Shown: one piece after another, positions 54,927 through 63,139 of the stretch | How the letters are laid out: every line of letters begins with the position of its first letter | Numbering within the stretch: the first letter of the stretch is position 1 | NCBI GenBank assembly: GCA_963662525.1 | Contig: OY759717.1 | Coordinates: forward strand, 868,001-932,000 | From: CAZSDU01 sp963662525 | Lineage (GTDB): Bacteria; Bacteroidota; Bacteroidia; Bacteroidales; FEN-979 | DNA: 64,000 nt | Direction: 5' to 3' | The notes under the pieces: generated by a model | Told to the model about the DNA's origin: nothing | Databases searched by the model: none | What the model saw: only the letters and a program-made list of their open reading frames with translations | Program-made: the position numbers and the translations under genes

Positions 54927-55403
54927 ATGAAACAATTATCATTTATTCTTATCGCACTGATAGGCTTATTTGCCTGTAATCAACCCAAGGAAAAAACGAT
55001 TATGCACGAAGGAATGCAGGTGGATCAAACGGTTCCCGCATGCTGTGTGAAAGACGGTATTTTTATTCATATTTCAGCGGGCTATGATAACCCACATAAA
55101 GCGTTAATGCCACTGAAAATGGCCATGATGATGGCCAAGGATAAAGATGTTATCCTTTATCTCGATATTGAAGCCGTGAAAATGGTTTTAAAAGATTCCA
55201 AAGACATGAAATTTGCCGATTTCCCTCCGCTGAAAGAATTGTTGAAACATTTGATTGACGCCAAAATCACCATCATGGCTTGTCCGACATGTTTAAAAAT
55301 AGCAGGGAAAACAGGAGATGACCTGATGCCTGGCGTCATGGTAGCTGAAAAAGAGAAATTTTTCAATTTCACCAAAGGAAGGATAATAACCCTTGACTAT
55401 TAA
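54927..55403 (+). CDS. DsrE-family lipoprotein
   Basis: 158 residues. Lipobox LIGLFAC (Cys17), a second Cys pair at 39-40, then a DsrE/DsrF-like fold: FIHISAGYDNPHKALMPLKMA and ACPTCLKIAG with Cys119 and Cys122. DsrE-type proteins pass sulfane sulfur to DsrC/TusE in known pathways. This one is predicted to be lipid-anchored in the periplasm or outer membrane, an unusual place for that role. Last gene of the co-directional sulfur cluster. Confidence 0.8.
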   Translation: MKQLSFILIALIGLFACNQPKEKTIMHEGMQVDQTVPACCVKDGIFIHISAGYDNPHKALMPLKMAMMMAKDKDVILYLDIEAVKMVLKDSKDMKFADFPPLKELLKHLIDAKITIMACPTCLKIAGKTGDDLMPGVMVAEKEKFFNFTKGRIITLDY

Positions 55404-55427
55404 ATAAGAAGATTATGGAAGGGTTTT

Positions 55428-57128
55428 CTATTTAATAATCCTGCCCTTTAATTCTTTCAAAATGGCTTTCGCCTTTTCATCATTGGGGTCGATGGCTATT
55501 ACTTTCTGACAGAAATCCATGGATAACATTCCGTCTTTCTGATCTTTCGACTGATAATACTGAAGCAAATAATAAAATGCCAGGTAAGAATAAGCTTCTT
55601 TCAGTTCCTTGGCATATTTGGTAGAATCGGAATGCGCTTTTTCAATAATAGTCTCAAATACAGGTTTAGCCAAACCAAGCTTGCTATCTGAATCAATATT
55701 CACCAGGGACCAGGCTCGCCATAGGTACCCCTGAATATAATCCGGTTGAAGCCCATTGAAATAAGCCAGGACAGAATCCGCTTTCCGGTAGTCATGCATG
55801 TTATAATAAAGCTTCCCCAGCGCATAATAATCAAATGGCTCTGCCTTACTTCCATTTATTTTCGTCAAAAAAACTTTTTCAGCCTTCTCATATTTCTTTG
55901 AACGCGTGTATGAAAAGGCAACTTCAGATAAGACCGCAAATTGTGCAGTATCCATGGAATAAGCTGTCATTAACTGCTCAGCAGCCAGGGAATCCAGGTT
56001 GTTTTTAGATAAACTTCTTCCGAAATATAAATGATCGGCAGTTCTCACGGAAGCGGAATCAGCCTTTGCCATGAATTTCCTGATCGACTCCAGTGCCGGT
56101 CCATATTGGGCTGTTTCATAGTAAGCATAAGCCAGCGCACGGTTGTAATCATTATTGATGGAATCCACTTTTCTAATGGAATTTAACTGGGCAATCGCTT
56201 CCTTATAATCCTGAAGTTCCATGAGTGTATTGATATACTGTATCCTGGCAGATACATTCCCTTTGGAAAGAGTCAGAAATTTCTGGAAATTCCTTTTCGC
56301 TTCCTCATTCCTGTTCAGTTTTGCCAGAAGAAATCCCATTTCTCTATAGGCAGGTGCGTAATTGGAATCAATCTGCGTGGCTTCCTTAAAATAACCCAGG
56401 GCATTATCGTATAACCTGGCCCTTATCCAAACATGACCGATCCTGAGTTTAGCAAGGGAGGATGCAGGATTCATGGACTGGGCTATTTTGTAATTTTCGA
56501 TGGCCATGGACCCTTCATTGACCATGTAAAAATAAGCATCCCCCCGGGTCAGGTAGAGATTGAAATTCCTGTTATCCAGAATCTCAGCTTTCCGGAGTAA
56601 ATCAAATACCATGGCAGTATCCTTTTTCCCAAGGATTTTCACATAGGAATCTGCCACTTTGATATAAACCACCGCCTGTTCAGCTTTGGTGATTTTAGAT
56701 GTCTTATTGGTCTTTGAAGGAAGCATGGAAAAGGCTCTCCGGAAAGATGCCTGGGCCATTTCATCGTGTTGCCTTACCAAACTGATCTTACCCAGTCCTA
56801 TGTAGTTTAAAGGATTAAGAGAATCCTTGACAATACCTGCTTTAAAAACCTGTTCAGCAGAATCGACCAGTGATTTGAATGAAGAATTCTGAGGATCGGA
56901 ATAATATTTTTGAAGGTAATTATCGCCGTAATAAAAGTACGTTGTACCATCCGTGGGGTCTTTTTCAATAAGGGAGCGGAAGAGAGCCCCTGCGTCATTG
57001 AATTGTTCACTTCTTGTCAGGCTAATGGCTGTCTGAATGTCCTGGGCATTCATCTTTTCCCGAAAAACCAGGAATAGGGGTAATACAAGTAAAACAATTT
57101 TCAGCAAATTTCTAGTTTTCATAAGCAA
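55428..57128 (-). CDS. Exported TPR-repeat protein
   Basis: 566 residues. A hydrophobic N-terminal signal (LLKIVLLVLPLFLVF, residues 8-22) precedes about ten tetratricopeptide repeats (FYYGDNYLQKYY, AYREMGFLLAKLNRNEEAKRNFQKFL, YNRALAYAYYETAQYGPALESIRKFM and others). A scaffold protein probably periplasmic or outer-membrane associated; partner unknown. Coding is convergent with the DsrE gene. The ferritin-like gene lies five bases upstream in the same direction. Confidence 0.8.
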   Translation of the reverse strand: MLMKTRNLLKIVLLVLPLFLVFREKMNAQDIQTAISLTRSEQFNDAGALFRSLIEKDPTDGTTYFYYGDNYLQKYYSDPQNSSFKSLVDSAEQVFKAGIVKDSLNPLNYIGLGKISLVRQHDEMAQASFRRAFSMLPSKTNKTSKITKAEQAVVYIKVADSYVKILGKKDTAMVFDLLRKAEILDNRNFNLYLTRGDAYFYMVNEGSMAIENYKIAQSMNPASSLAKLRIGHVWIRARLYDNALGYFKEATQIDSNYAPAYREMGFLLAKLNRNEEAKRNFQKFLTLSKGNVSARIQYINTLMELQDYKEAIAQLNSIRKVDSINNDYNRALAYAYYETAQYGPALESIRKFMAKADSASVRTADHLYFGRSLSKNNLDSLAAEQLMTAYSMDTAQFAVLSEVAFSYTRSKKYEKAEKVFLTKINGSKAEPFDYYALGKLYYNMHDYRKADSVLAYFNGLQPDYIQGYLWRAWSLVNIDSDSKLGLAKPVFETIIEKAHSDSTKYAKELKEAYSYLAFYYLLQYYQSKDQKDGMLSMDFCQKVIAIDPNDEKAKAILKELKGRIIK

Positions 57129-57133
57129 TGGTT

Positions 57134-57646
57134 TTAAATGCGAAATTTTCGCATATCATCTTTCATTCGCTCCAAATCATTAATCCAGTCCTCAATATCC
57201 TGTTCATGTTCTGTTTCTTCATTCAGGATTGTAACAGCCATTTGATGTGTAGTATGGTCTTTCCCGTTGGTAAAGTCGGCAATTTCTTTATACCGCTGGA
57301 TGGCACAGCGCTCTCCCCTCAGGTTCTGGTTCAGAATCACTTCTACATAAGGATCATGTGGAGCTTCATATTCACAACGGGCAAATTTTGGCCAGTCGGA
57401 AGGGTTCAGCAAAGGAGTACCTCCCAATTGAATGATTCGTGTAACAACCAACACTGCATGTCCCAGTTCCTGGTTCGCGTGAATCAGTAATTCGGGCTCT
57501 ATCTCAGAACGCATGGGGCCTTCCATCAAACGGGCACCAATCCAGTACTGATAATATGCCAGCCACTCTTCAGCCAGTGCTTCATTAAGCATGCGAAGCA
57601 ATTCCTCTTTATCGAGGTTCAGAATTTCAATGCCATGTTTTCCCAT
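57134..57646 (-). CDS. Dps-like ferritin (thioferritin/DPSL type)
   Basis: 170 residues, four-helix bundle. Di-iron ligands are visible: Glu26/27 in EALAEEW, Glu60 and His63 in HANQELGHA, and NEETEHEQD (Glu143/144, His147). Cys91 and Cys114 (ARCEYEAP and RGERCAIQRY) match the paired cysteines that set the Dps-like/thioferritin group apart from Dps and Bfr. Stores iron and detoxifies peroxide in the cytosol. Confidence 0.82.
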   Translation of the reverse strand: MGKHGIEILNLDKEELLRMLNEALAEEWLAYYQYWIGARLMEGPMRSEIEPELLIHANQELGHAVLVVTRIIQLGGTPLLNPSDWPKFARCEYEAPHDPYVEVILNQNLRGERCAIQRYKEIADFTNGKDHTTHQMAVTILNEETEHEQDIEDWINDLERMKDDMRKFRI

Positions 57647-57668
57647 GTCTGTTTTATTTAAGTAAAAT

Positions 57669-57676
57669 CAAAGATA
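57669..57676 (-). promoter_or_regulatory. -7 element (TATCTTTG) for the ferritin-TPR pair
   Basis: Minus-strand match to TAnnTTTG about 23 bases upstream of the ferritin-like start. Confidence 0.5.
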
Positions 57677-57689
57677 CAATATTTCCGGT

Positions 57690-58508
57690 TTAATGAATCT
57701 GTCCGGAAGAAATCGAAAAAACTCCGGCCCCATTCTTCCGGGCAAGCTGCATTGCTTCCTGGTTTTGCATTATCGCCCCGCCCCAATGATTAAAATTAAA
57801 GATTTCAGGGGTATCAAACCAGTTCTCAATATTCATGCGTAGATCGAATGACAGTGTTTCCCCCTTATAGATAGTAAAAGCTGAGGAAGGGAGGCTCACC
57901 GCAAAATAGTTCTGAACAAAAGCATAAATTGAATCAACATCATATGTTGTTCCGTGATATAATTGTCCGATCCCCAGATGAAAATTAAACAACTGGATAA
58001 TCCCTGAGGTATCTTTCCATTTCCCATTAATCATCAAATAATGATAGCCTCCACCTAAAACCTCCGGCCAGAACATATTCACTTCAGGCGGATTGACAAA
58101 CATGAACGACTTATTCTTTTCCTTTGATATCCCAAATATAAAATTGATGGAATCATAATCTCCGGCAGGAATCGGATCAAAAATTTGAATGGTTTTTGAT
58201 GTTGGTATATTTTCATCAATATAAAAAATATCCTTCCAGTCCTCTATCCGGGTATAAGTACCATCTGATTTATAAAAGGTGATGTCGGAAATGAAGTACA
58301 TCAGGTCTGTGATCAGGTAGGGATTTCCTGCAGCGTTGGTATATATCAGCTCATTTTCACTTAACGGTAATCCGTTAACCAAATGATGAAAATTAAAAAC
58401 AACCTTACCGGAAGGTGCCTCAGGAATGGGGTCACTGCTTTTTTTACAGGAAGTAAAAAAAACTCCTGAAATAAAAAGAACACCTGTTATTAAATGAATG
58501 TAACCCAC
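57690..58508 (-). CDS. MbnP-family copper-binding-like lipoprotein
   Basis: 272 residues. Lipobox GVFFTSC (Cys21), then the MbnP pattern: VVFNFHHLVNGLPL, LITDLMYFISDITFYKSDG, DSINFIFGI and HYLMINGKW. In methanotrophs MbnP binds copper together with MbnH; in Bacteroidota such lipoproteins commonly sit next to a TonB receptor, as here. A metal ligand or small redox-cofactor role is inferred. Downstream gene of the TonB receptor. Confidence 0.75.
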   Translation of the reverse strand: MGYIHLITGVLFISGVFFTSCKKSSDPIPEAPSGKVVFNFHHLVNGLPLSENELIYTNAAGNPYLITDLMYFISDITFYKSDGTYTRIEDWKDIFYIDENIPTSKTIQIFDPIPAGDYDSINFIFGISKEKNKSFMFVNPPEVNMFWPEVLGGGYHYLMINGKWKDTSGIIQLFNFHLGIGQLYHGTTYDVDSIYAFVQNYFAVSLPSSAFTIYKGETLSFDLRMNIENWFDTPEIFNFNHWGGAIMQNQEAMQLARKNGAGVFSISSGQIH

Positions 58509-58577
58509 AAACTCCTATTTAAAACGACTACAAAGATCGTAAAGATTTAAACGGTTTAAATAAGAAAATACGATAGA

Positions 58578-60755
58578 TTAAAATTTCAGATTGACCGAAA
58601 AATAGAAGACCCTACCTGGTTCATACAGCCGATCAGTGCTCCCAACAATTCTCCGGTTCAGATGCTCATAATAGGGTGTATCCATAATATTTTCAACACC
58701 AGCAATAAAAGAAGCATATTTGCAGGGAGAATAGCTGAGGGAAGCAGCCCCGGTAATAAATCCCGGTGTTTTTTGTTCCCCATAGGATTCAGATACCCGG
58801 TTCTGTTCACTGACCATCCTGAGGGAAATCCTCGGAACCAGCTTGCTTTTAAAAAATTTATAAGAGAACTGAATAGTCCCCTCCAGTGGTGGAATTTCCG
58901 GCAATGGATCATTCTTAACCGTTTCCTGTCCGGTAACCTGACCTCCGCTGACAATATATTTAATGGCCGTAGGTTGAGTCCCGTAGGTTGCAGCCACACT
59001 GGCCAGCACACCCCATTTTTTTGATATTGGCGACTGATAAGCCATTTCAAATCCGGTTAGATATACCAGGTCGACATTGGAAAATTGCTTCACCCCCGGT
59101 GAACCCTGGGTAGAGGGTTTGATTACTGAGGGTGGGATCACTTTCCCGATAATATAATCGGTGACCAGGGAGAAAAACCCTCCTGCTGAAATACTGCCGG
59201 CCTCTTTAAATACCAGGGCAAAAGATAGATCTGCCTGGTGATTTTTTTCAGGCTTTAACTGTGGATTGCCCAAATAGTCATAAGCATCGTACTGAACCGG
59301 CATTAGTTTAATGTACCTTTCAAGTACTGACGGGCTCCGGGTTCCCCTTCCGATTGAAGCATTGAGGTAAAGCCAGGATGTTATTTGCTTTTTTATTCCC
59401 AAACCAAAACTCACATTAAAAAATGCCGAGTTCAGCTCATCAAAATAATGAATATCATCTTTAACCAGGCGGAAAGTATCCCCTGAAGTTGCAGCATTAT
59501 AATCAAACCTGAGCGAAGCCGTGAAATCAAAACTGGTAAAAGGAATCTGACATTCGGCAAATCCACCGATATTATTAATGACCGCGTTTCGCCAGACGTT
59601 TGCATGTTTGACAGAGATAAAGGTATCACCATCCATCACCATTTTCATGCTCATTTGCTTATCCCCGTCCTTGAAAACATGCTCAAAATCCAGGCCCGGG
59701 TTTATTTTAATCTTTCCGGTTTGCAAATTACCAGTGAGCTTTCCTCCTGCATTCCATGCATCAACCGTGGTAACCGCTTGCATCGTTCTACTTGCCGGTC
59801 TGTTCAGATTATCCATCACATGATGTACCGGTGAAATATATGCCTGAAGTTGCAGGGTTTGCCAGATTTTACCTAAGTTTTCAGCCTTGTAGTTGAATGA
59901 AGCAACCTGGGTCCTATCCAATCGTTCATCCATGGGTAGTGCAGGAAAAAGAACATTCTTCCCCTCATCATAGGCATAAGACAGGATTAGCTGATGATTC
60001 TGTTTGAAAACAAAGCCTATGCCTGCATTGAAATAAAGCTTCTGAAAAGAAGTATTATACAACTCATGATTCCCGGCCGTATAACTGCCATATCCTTTAT
60101 ACCCTCCGCTTGCATTGAAAAATACCCTGGAATTTCCGCCCCATAGGCTGATATGCTCTCTTTGACCGTTCCAGTTGGTTTCGAAACCATACAGCAATTC
60201 ACCATGAAGCTCTGGTTTTGTATAGGGATGGGGCAATACTGTTTTCAGATTGATCATGGCGCCCAATACCGGTCCGTATTTCAGCACATAAGGGCCCTTG
60301 ATGATCTCTATTTCCCTGATATTTTCAGGCTCCACATGCGAAGCAACCGGATCCATGCGGTTTGGACAGCCACCTTCTATCTTCACTCCATCGTTCAGCA
60401 GTACCGTCACCTGGTTGTATTTGAATCCCCTGATTACCGGGTCAATGGCTATTCCACCCTTACGAATCCCGGAAACATTGGGTTCCATGCGCAGAAAATC
60501 ACCGATATCACGAATAGACTCATATTCTATCCGATCTAATCGGATAACTTCTCCCGGAAAATATTTTGTTTTTTGTCCCATTATCTCAACTTCTCCAAGC
60601 TGAAGCGTGTCGCTGCTGATTTGCGACATTACCGGGTTTGACGGAAAAAAGAGACAGAAAAAAAACAGTAAAAAGACAATGAAAAAATAATTCCGGGACC
60701 GATCAATGGTGATGATCTTCACATCCCTTGTGTTCAGCGCAGGTTTGTCCACCAT
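58578..60755 (-). CDS. TonB-dependent receptor paired with MbnP protein
   Basis: 725 residues from the furthest ATG; a GTG at 60722 is an equally plausible start because the first ATG lies inside the upstream gene. Signal segment about 24-44 ending NPVMSQ, plug domain with DFLRMEPNVSGIRKGG and EIEIIKGPYVLKYGP, then a barrel ending GRVFYFSVNLKF. The plug has a GGCPNRMDP site. Length is in the CirA/FecA class. Probably imports a metal chelate, copper being suggested by the MbnP partner. Confidence 0.82.
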   Translation of the reverse strand: MVDKPALNTRDVKIITIDRSRNYFFIVFLLFFFCLFFPSNPVMSQISSDTLQLGEVEIMGQKTKYFPGEVIRLDRIEYESIRDIGDFLRMEPNVSGIRKGGIAIDPVIRGFKYNQVTVLLNDGVKIEGGCPNRMDPVASHVEPENIREIEIIKGPYVLKYGPVLGAMINLKTVLPHPYTKPELHGELLYGFETNWNGQREHISLWGGNSRVFFNASGGYKGYGSYTAGNHELYNTSFQKLYFNAGIGFVFKQNHQLILSYAYDEGKNVLFPALPMDERLDRTQVASFNYKAENLGKIWQTLQLQAYISPVHHVMDNLNRPASRTMQAVTTVDAWNAGGKLTGNLQTGKIKINPGLDFEHVFKDGDKQMSMKMVMDGDTFISVKHANVWRNAVINNIGGFAECQIPFTSFDFTASLRFDYNAATSGDTFRLVKDDIHYFDELNSAFFNVSFGLGIKKQITSWLYLNASIGRGTRSPSVLERYIKLMPVQYDAYDYLGNPQLKPEKNHQADLSFALVFKEAGSISAGGFFSLVTDYIIGKVIPPSVIKPSTQGSPGVKQFSNVDLVYLTGFEMAYQSPISKKWGVLASVAATYGTQPTAIKYIVSGGQVTGQETVKNDPLPEIPPLEGTIQFSYKFFKSKLVPRISLRMVSEQNRVSESYGEQKTPGFITGAASLSYSPCKYASFIAGVENIMDTPYYEHLNRRIVGSTDRLYEPGRVFYFSVNLKF

Positions 60756-61068
60756 CAGATATGTCTCCCTTGATAAAGTTAATAACTACTTCCTCAGCCG
60801 GGCCTGAACAGCCTCTTATAACAGTAATCCCCCTGGAAGCAAGGTGGCTGATCGCCCCTGCACCAATATTCCCGGCAAGCATAACCGTCACTTCTTCTTT
60901 AGCCAACTGGTCGGCAATACCGGATTTACATCCACATCCTTCTTCTGCCTGTATCAGCCCACGCTTTACGATTTCTTTGTCCTGGGAGATGGTAAATATA
61001 GCATAACTTTCTGAGTGTCCAAAATGCTCATTGATGAAACCATGATGGAACGGAACTGCAATTTTCAT
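60703..61068 (-). CDS. NifX/NifB-domain protein with His-rich tail
   Basis: 121 residues of the dinitrogenase iron-molybdenum cofactor (NifX/NafY) fold: KIAVPFHHGFINEHFGHSESYAIF, GCGCKSGIADQLA, VMLAGNIGAGAISHLASRGITVIRG. The tail CAEHKGCEDHHH can bind metal. Start of the downstream TonB receptor overlaps it by up to 53 bases. No nif genes in the window, so a general metal or Fe-S cluster carrier is more likely than nitrogenase assembly. Confidence 0.82.
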   Translation of the reverse strand: MKIAVPFHHGFINEHFGHSESYAIFTISQDKEIVKRGLIQAEEGCGCKSGIADQLAKEEVTVMLAGNIGAGAISHLASRGITVIRGCSGPAEEVVINFIKGDISDGGQTCAEHKGCEDHHH

Positions 61069-61069
61069 A

Positions 61070-61396
61070 TTAAGTATTTTTATTGGTCAATAATAGAATA
61101 ATATCTTTTACCTGAATCTGCTTCTCAGGGTGAATAATCATCTGGATATGTTTTTCATTCAAAGATTTTTGAACATGGGTACCAAAATCGCCTGCAATCA
61201 CTCTGCCAACATTCTTTTCCCAAAGCTTTTCGACAATGATGCAACCCGGACATCCCTTCATGCCTTTCCCTGGATTTTCTATAATTTCGGTTGTTTCTTC
61301 TACATCATTATAGATAAAAAAATGCGAACATTTGCCGAAATGTTGATCTATGATAGCATCCTCATAAGCACTTTGAGAAGAAATTGCAGTTTTCAT
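61070..61396 (-). CDS. NifX/NifB-domain protein
   Basis: 108 residues with IIDQHFGKCSHFFIYN, ENPGKGMKGCPGCIIVEKL and VGRVIAGDFGTHVQKSL. Same small fold as its neighbours. It starts five bases after the DUF134 regulator stop and ends one base before the next NifX-like gene, so the three are one transcription unit. Confidence 0.78.
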   Translation of the reverse strand: MKTAISSQSAYEDAIIDQHFGKCSHFFIYNDVEETTEIIENPGKGMKGCPGCIIVEKLWEKNVGRVIAGDFGTHVQKSLNEKHIQMIIHPEKQIQVKDIILLLTNKNT

Positions 61397-61401
61397 AATC
61401 C

Positions 61402-61818
61402 TTAAATATTATCATTAATCATTTCAATATCGACAGCATTACATAGCGGACATTCATTTACTGAAGGTTCATTCTCGGTTTTATTAAAAAAAACACCACA
61501 TGTCCGGCAATGAAACCAATCATGATCAAACCAGGCATGACCCTTTTCCACCTCAATTGTTCTGGCTTCAGCCAAAGCCTGTGCAATTTTCCTCCTGGCA
61601 CTTTCATATAATCGGGTAAAAGTTGGCCTTGAAATATTCATCGTCTGAGCAGCCTGTGATTGAGTCATCAACTCGTAATCACATAACTTGATGGAGGTAT
61701 ATTCTTCAAACAACAGTATTACCGACTCATTCTTTCCGGCATAATATCCGTAAGGCCTGAATCCCTTAAACTTCGGAGGATCAAAAACCGTACGGATATT
61801 TCTTGGGCGAGGCGACAT
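61402..61818 (-). CDS. DUF134 DNA-binding regulator
   Basis: 138 residues. MSPRPRNIRTV start, then a sigma70-region-4-like helix-turn-helix (MTQSQAAQTMNISRPTFTRLYESARRKIAQAL, about 51-82) as in DUF134 proteins, and a C-terminal zinc-ribbon-like section (CRTCGVFFNK ... CPLC, about 104-127). DUF134 proteins often neighbour NifX-like genes. Probably regulates the divergent operons by the palindromes between them. Confidence 0.82.
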   Translation of the reverse strand: MSPRPRNIRTVFDPPKFKGFRPYGYYAGKNESVILLFEEYTSIKLCDYELMTQSQAAQTMNISRPTFTRLYESARRKIAQALAEARTIEVEKGHAWFDHDWFHCRTCGVFFNKTENEPSVNECPLCNAVDIEMINDNI

Positions 61819-61835
61819 AGGATTGGTTCATACTT

Positions 61836-61844
61836 GCAAAAGTA
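61836..61844 (-). promoter_or_regulatory. -7 element (TACTTTTGC) of the DUF134 operon
   Basis: Minus-strand match 18-26 bases upstream of the DUF134 start and immediately beside the palindromes. Confidence 0.5.
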
Positions 61845-61853
61845 TAAAATTTA

Positions 61854-61887
61854 AATGAACAAATGTTCATTATGAACAAATGTTCAT
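61854..61887. promoter_or_regulatory. Two tandem palindromic operators (TGAACA-AA-TGTTCA)
   Basis: AATGAACA-AA-TGTTCATT (61854-61871, 8-2-8) and ATGAACA-AA-TGTTCAT (61872-61887, 7-2-7) are exact inverted repeats, spaced 17 bases centre to centre. They lie between the divergent promoters, where a repressor would block both. The binder is probably the DUF134 protein or another local regulator. Confidence 0.75.
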
Positions 61888-61896
61888 TATCTTTGC
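61888..61896 (+). promoter_or_regulatory. -7 element (TATCTTTGC) of the rightward operon
   Basis: Match to the extended Bacteroidetes -7 consensus one base after the second palindrome and 29 bases before the rightward NifX-like start. Confidence 0.6.
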
Positions 61897-61924
61897 ATAA
61901 TAATATTTTTCAAATTCATAAAAA

Positions 61925-62245
61925 ATGAAGATTGCAATTGCTTCTGCAGGAAATACTCTTGATTCAAAGGTTGATCAACGTTTCAGTCGCTGTTCATATT
62001 TCGCCATTTTTGACCTGGTGACCGATTCTGTTGAATTTATTGAAAATCCGAATAAAGAAGCCCTGAACGGAGCTGGACCTGCTACGGTTCAACTTGTCGC
62101 TTCCAAAGGGATTCAGAAAATCATCTCTGGCGAATTTGGCGTAAAAATCAAACCTATACTTGATAATCTTAAAATACAAATGATTGTCAATCAGGAATCT
62201 GAAAAAAGTATTCAACAAATAATTGAATTATTAAAAAAATCATAA
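61925..62245 (+). CDS. NifX/NifB-domain protein
   Basis: 106 residues: KIAIASAGNTLDSKVDQRFSRCSYFAIFD, ENPNKEALNGAGPATVQLV and KIISGEFGVKIKPIL. Fold of NifX-type cofactor carriers. First gene of the rightward operon ending in the MinD-family ATPase. Confidence 0.8.
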   Translation: MKIAIASAGNTLDSKVDQRFSRCSYFAIFDLVTDSVEFIENPNKEALNGAGPATVQLVASKGIQKIISGEFGVKIKPILDNLKIQMIVNQESEKSIQQIIELLKKS

Positions 62246-62246
62246 T

Positions 62247-62426
62247 ATGCCACATCTGAATGGTACTGGCCCCGAAGGACAAGGTTCCGGAACAGGCCGT
62301 GGATTAGGAAAGTGCAAAAAAGCACCGGAAAAGGAAGCCTTACAAAAATTAGGGAAAGGCATAGGCAAACGTCGCAATGCAGGAGGAGGTAAAGGCAAAG
62401 GGAAACGTTTAAAAAGCGGACAATAA
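62247..62426 (+). CDS. Gly-rich DUF5320-like miniprotein
   Basis: 59 residues starting one base after the NifX-like stop. MPHLNGTGPEGQGSGTGRGL, then a single Cys and Lys/Gly-rich tail. The N-terminal GTGPEGQGSGTGRG pattern resembles the short DUF5320 proteins found beside NifX and MinD-like genes. Function unknown; probably an accessory of metal cofactor handling. Confidence 0.6.
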   Translation: MPHLNGTGPEGQGSGTGRGLGKCKKAPEKEALQKLGKGIGKRRNAGGGKGKGKRLKSGQ

Positions 62427-62451
62427 GTATTTATTCAACAATCAAATTATT

Positions 62452-62700
62452 ATGCCAGGATTAAATCAAACAGGCCAGATGGGACAAGGTCCGATGACAG
62501 GTTTCAGAATGGGTCGCTGCTCAAAATTTGTAGCAAATTTCAAAAATGAAACCACTGATTCCATCGAAAGACCAGTTAAAAACCAGACAGAAAATTTTCC
62601 CGATAACGGTTTTTCATCCGGAGAAGGAAGAGAATTTGGCCGGGGTTTTGGAAGAGGTCATGGAATGGGGCGGCAAAATCGGTTCAGGGATGGGTCTTAA
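62452..62700 (+). CDS. DUF5320-like Gly-rich small protein
   Basis: 82 residues. MPGLNQTGQMGQGPMTGFRMGRC start is the DUF5320-type motif; the tail is Gly/Arg/Phe-rich (REFGRGFGRGHGMGRQ). It lies 25 bases after the preceding miniprotein. Two different such miniproteins in tandem are unusual. Confidence 0.62.
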   Translation: MPGLNQTGQMGQGPMTGFRMGRCSKFVANFKNETTDSIERPVKNQTENFPDNGFSSGEGREFGRGFGRGHGMGRQNRFRDGS

Positions 62701-62764
62701 TTTACACATCGAGACTGAAGTGTCTCCCTTATTTTAAATTCTACACTTTTAATATATAATAACG

Positions 62765-63133
62765 ATGATAAAACGTATTGCTATCCCTATGGAAAATGGG
62801 GTTTTATGTGCTCATTTTGGCCATTGCCAAACTTTTGCCATTGTCAATGTTGAAAACGACATCATTACAGATATCAAAGAAGTTGAACCTCCTGAGCATG
62901 TTCCGGGATTATATCCACGCTGGATTGCTCAATTTGGCGTTACGGATGTTATTGCCGGAGGGATGGGACAACAGGCAATCATGTTATTCAACCAACAAAA
63001 TATCAATGTTTTTGTAGGAGCACCGGTAAAAAAAGCGGAAGAACTGGTTAGCGATTTCACTGCCAATAAATTGGATCTGAACGCCAATTATTGCAATCAT
63101 GACCATTCCGGGCATACCCATCACGGGCATTAA
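62765..63133 (+). CDS. NifX/NifB-domain protein with His-rich tail
   Basis: 122 residues. RIAIPMENGVLCAHFGHCQTFAIVN, EVEPPEHVPGLYPRWIAQFGVTDVIAGGMGQQAI and a tail NHDHSGHTHHGH that can bind Zn, Ni or Cu. Fourth NifX-like protein in the window, 7 bases before the MinD-family gene. Confidence 0.8.
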   Translation: MIKRIAIPMENGVLCAHFGHCQTFAIVNVENDIITDIKEVEPPEHVPGLYPRWIAQFGVTDVIAGGMGQQAIMLFNQQNINVFVGAPVKKAEELVSDFTANKLDLNANYCNHDHSGHTHHGH

Positions 63134-63139
63134 TCTTTT

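Noticed and set aside
60703..62245. Nitrogen-fixation gene cluster suggested by NifX-like domains
   Set aside because: No nifHDK, nifB radical SAM or nifEN gene is visible, and NifX-type domains occur widely outside nitrogen fixation.
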